Positions 62,408 through 64,000 of a DNA stretch of 64,000 bases are shown here, in pieces. Source of the stretch: Candidatus Izimoplasma sp. HR2 (GTDB taxonomy: Bacteria > Bacillota_I > Bacilli_A > Izemoplasmatales > Izemoplasmataceae); assembly GCA_000753575.1 (NCBI GenBank), contig JRFF01000026.1, positions 1-64,000 of the forward strand, given 5' to 3'. The position numbers were made by a program, and so were the translations under genes. The notes below the pieces were generated by a model that worked only from the letters and a program-made list of their open reading frames with translations, made no database searches and was not told the origin of the DNA. How positions within the stretch are numbered: the stretch's first letter is position 1; each line of letters opens with the position of its first letter.

Positions 62408-63367
62408 ATGACAACAATAAAAGATGTAGCTAAGTTAGCAGGAGTTTCAATATCAACGGCATCTTATGCGCTTAATGACAGCCCAAAAGTATCTAAAAAG
62501 ACTAAAGAAAGAATTTTAAGAGCTGGGAAAGAATTAAACTATTATCCTAATGGTAATGCAAGAAATTTAAAAAATAGAAAAACTGGAAATGTTGGAGTAT
62601 TTATATATGAATTTGCTGGTCCTATATTTAGTGATGTTTTAGATGGTATTCATAAAAGGCTTCAAGAAAGTGGACTTAATATAATTGTATCAAGTGGTAC
62701 TTCTTCAGTGAATTTACTTCTTGAAAGACAAGTTGATGCAGCGGTTATATTTGATGACCGTTTAGAAGATGTTAATATACTTCATTATGGAGAAATGGGT
62801 TACCCTGTTTTTGTGTTAGATAGAAACTTAAAAGGGAAAAACATATATTCTTCTAAAATTGATAATGAATCTTTAGTCAAAGATTTTATTCAAAAAAAGA
62901 TTAAAGAAGGTTACAGTGATTTTGGATATCTAAGTGGTCCGCTAGACTCATATAATAATAACCATCGTTTTATTGGATTTAAACAAGCACTAGAAAGCGA
63001 AGGGATAAAAGATTTTCAATATTTCCAAGGTAATTTCACAATTCATGGTGGATTTGACGTTGGTGTTGAAATAGCGGAGTCAAAAGACAGACCAAGTTTT
63101 GTTTTTTGTGCAAATGATGAATCTGCGATAGGTCTTATTCAGGGATTGAAATCTAAAGGGATTAGTATCCCAGGTGATGTAGCAGTTGCAGGTTTTGATA
63201 ATATTACTCTTTGCGATTATATTGATCCAACATTAACAACAATTGGAATAGATCATTATAGTTGGGGGAAACGTGTCGCTGAATCAATTATTGCCATTTT
63301 AAAGAAAAAAAAACCTGTAGATGTATATAATCCTATAGGAAGCATTATTCAAAGAGAATCTTGCTAA
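62408..63367 (+). CDS. LacI family transcriptional regulator
   Basis: The 319-residue repressor has the N-terminal helix-turn-helix TIKDVAKLAGVSISTASYAL (3-22), hinge residues NYYPNGNARNLK, and a periplasmic-binding-like sugar-sensing domain (about 58-319; FDNITLCDYIDPTLTTI near 275). It lies near the end of the visible locus, and the operators at 44600 and 44721 fit its family. It probably binds an oligosaccharide taken up by the transporters and relieves repression. AGGAAG precedes ATG. Confidence 0.93.
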   Translation: MTTIKDVAKLAGVSISTASYALNDSPKVSKKTKERILRAGKELNYYPNGNARNLKNRKTGNVGVFIYEFAGPIFSDVLDGIHKRLQESGLNIIVSSGTSSVNLLLERQVDAAVIFDDRLEDVNILHYGEMGYPVFVLDRNLKGKNIYSSKIDNESLVKDFIQKKIKEGYSDFGYLSGPLDSYNNNHRFIGFKQALESEGIKDFQYFQGNFTIHGGFDVGVEIAESKDRPSFVFCANDESAIGLIQGLKSKGISIPGDVAVAGFDNITLCDYIDPTLTTIGIDHYSWGKRVAESIIAILKKKKPVDVYNPIGSIIQRESC

Positions 63368-63381
63368 AAAGAGGTGTTTTT

Positions 63382-64000
63382 ATGGATGTAAAAAAGTTAT
63401 TAAAGAAAATGAATTTAGAAGAAAAAATCGGACAAATGCTTCAAATAGCACCTCACAATTTTATCAGTAAATCTGACACTAAGATTCATGGGTTTGAATA
63501 TGATTTAGGACTAACAAATAAACAAGTGTTTTCTGCAGGTTCTGTACTTGGAATTGGAAATGCAAAAGAACAACAAGAACTACAAAGAAAATATTTAAAT
63601 GATTCAAGATTAAAAATTCCGTTATTATTTATGGCTGATATAGTTCATGGTTATGAGACCATATTCCCAATTCCACTTGCCTTATCATGTTCTTGGAATA
63701 CTGATACAGCCTTTCATTCAGCTAGAATTTCAGCTGTAGAAGCTTCTACAGCAGGTATTCAAGTTACTTTTTCTCCTATGGCAGACTTATCAAGAGAGCC
63801 AAGATGGGGTAGAGTTATGGAAGGATATGGGGAAGATCCATATTTACTTAGTATGTTCGTAAGAGCTATGGTAAAAGGATATCAACAAGATGATATTTCA
63901 GCAAAAGGTAATATAGCATCATGTGTTAAACATTTTGCAGGATACGGAGCTCCAATAGCTGGACTTGACTATAACACTGTAGATATGTCTCGTTTATCAT
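63382..64000 (+). CDS. GH3 family glycosidase, N-terminal part (continues beyond window)
   Basis: The first 206 codons are present and the frame is open at the window end. The protein begins without a signal peptide, MDVKKLLKKMNLEEKIGQML, and has the GH3 blocks IPLLFMADIVHGY near residue 77, FSPMADLSREPRWGR near 130, EGYGEDPYL near 148, and SCVKHFAGYGAP near 182 with the KH(F) substrate-binding pair. The catalytic Asp lies beyond the edge. A cytoplasmic GH3 fits final release of glucose from beta-linked oligosaccharides. GAGGTG is 5 bases from ATG. Confidence 0.92.
   Translation, partial: MDVKKLLKKMNLEEKIGQMLQIAPHNFISKSDTKIHGFEYDLGLTNKQVFSAGSVLGIGNAKEQQELQRKYLNDSRLKIPLLFMADIVHGYETIFPIPLALSCSWNTDTAFHSARISAVEASTAGIQVTFSPMADLSREPRWGRVMEGYGEDPYLLSMFVRAMVKGYQQDDISAKGNIASCVKHFAGYGAPIAGLDYNTVDMSRLS

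Noticed and set aside
1-64000. UGA recoded as tryptophan (Mycoplasma code 4)
   Set aside because: TGG is the only Trp codon needed, TGA is used as a stop at several gene ends, and RF2 is present.
1-64000. CRISPR arrays, tRNA/rRNA genes, insertion sequences and phage genes
   Set aside because: None was seen: there are no regularly spaced repeats, no cloverleaf-like intergenic sequences and no transposase or integrase motifs.

Overview
This window comes from a low-GC, fermentative bacterium that reads UGA as stop: it encodes release factor 2 and uses TGA stops (for example at 5194-5196 and 59729-59731). Gene content fits a free-living relative of the Mollicutes (Izemoplasmatales/Haloplasmatales-like) or a related anaerobic firmicute. 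This is inferred from composition and gene set; no 16S gene is present.

0-10 kb: the 3' end of leuS, a small membrane protein, and an operon for ferredoxin-dependent oxidative decarboxylation of 2-oxoacids (P-loop ATPase, four-subunit oxidoreductase) leading to ATP through phosphate butyryltransferase and butyrate kinase. An unassigned polytopic membrane protein and two tandem PLDc_N-type mini-proteins on the minus strand follow. 10-21 kb: DnaQ-like exonuclease, a zinc-ribbon protein, hpf, secA, prfB (without the usual frameshift), a YitT protein, three tandem S41 lipoprotein proteases and recX. 21-29 kb: a glycogen operon glgB-glgC-glgDA-glgP in which GlgD and GlgA are one polypeptide.

29-41 kb: FMN riboswitch/ribU, purine nucleoside phosphorylase, an autoregulated TetR gene with a ferric-reductase-like membrane protein, peroxiredoxin, a fluoride riboswitch in front of a cation/proton antiporter, phosphoglucomutase, and an rnfCDGEA-B operon whose RnfB lacks its ferredoxin domains. 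A previously unlisted 55-residue Cys-rich ORF lies between rnfA and rnfB. ppdK follows with two tandem cre-like sites. 44.5-64 kb: a single long carbohydrate locus behind a promoter with two LacI-type operators. It holds a six-repeat surface lipoprotein, two solute-binding proteins (one giant), two permease pairs, an NHL-TPR-Yip1 protein, a DUF5696-like protein, a secreted and a cytoplasmic PF10091/GH144-like glycosidase, a LacI regulator and a GH3 glycosidase cut by the window edge.

Together the genes describe import and hydrolysis of a beta-glucan (beta-1,2-glucan is the best guess), storage as glycogen, ATP from acyl phosphates, and conversion of reduced ferredoxin to an ion gradient by Rnf. 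Several promoters carry CcpA-type cre sites that could tie these modules to sugar supply. Starts were moved from the longest open frame to the codon with a proper Shine-Dalgarno (SD) spacing wherever the two differed.
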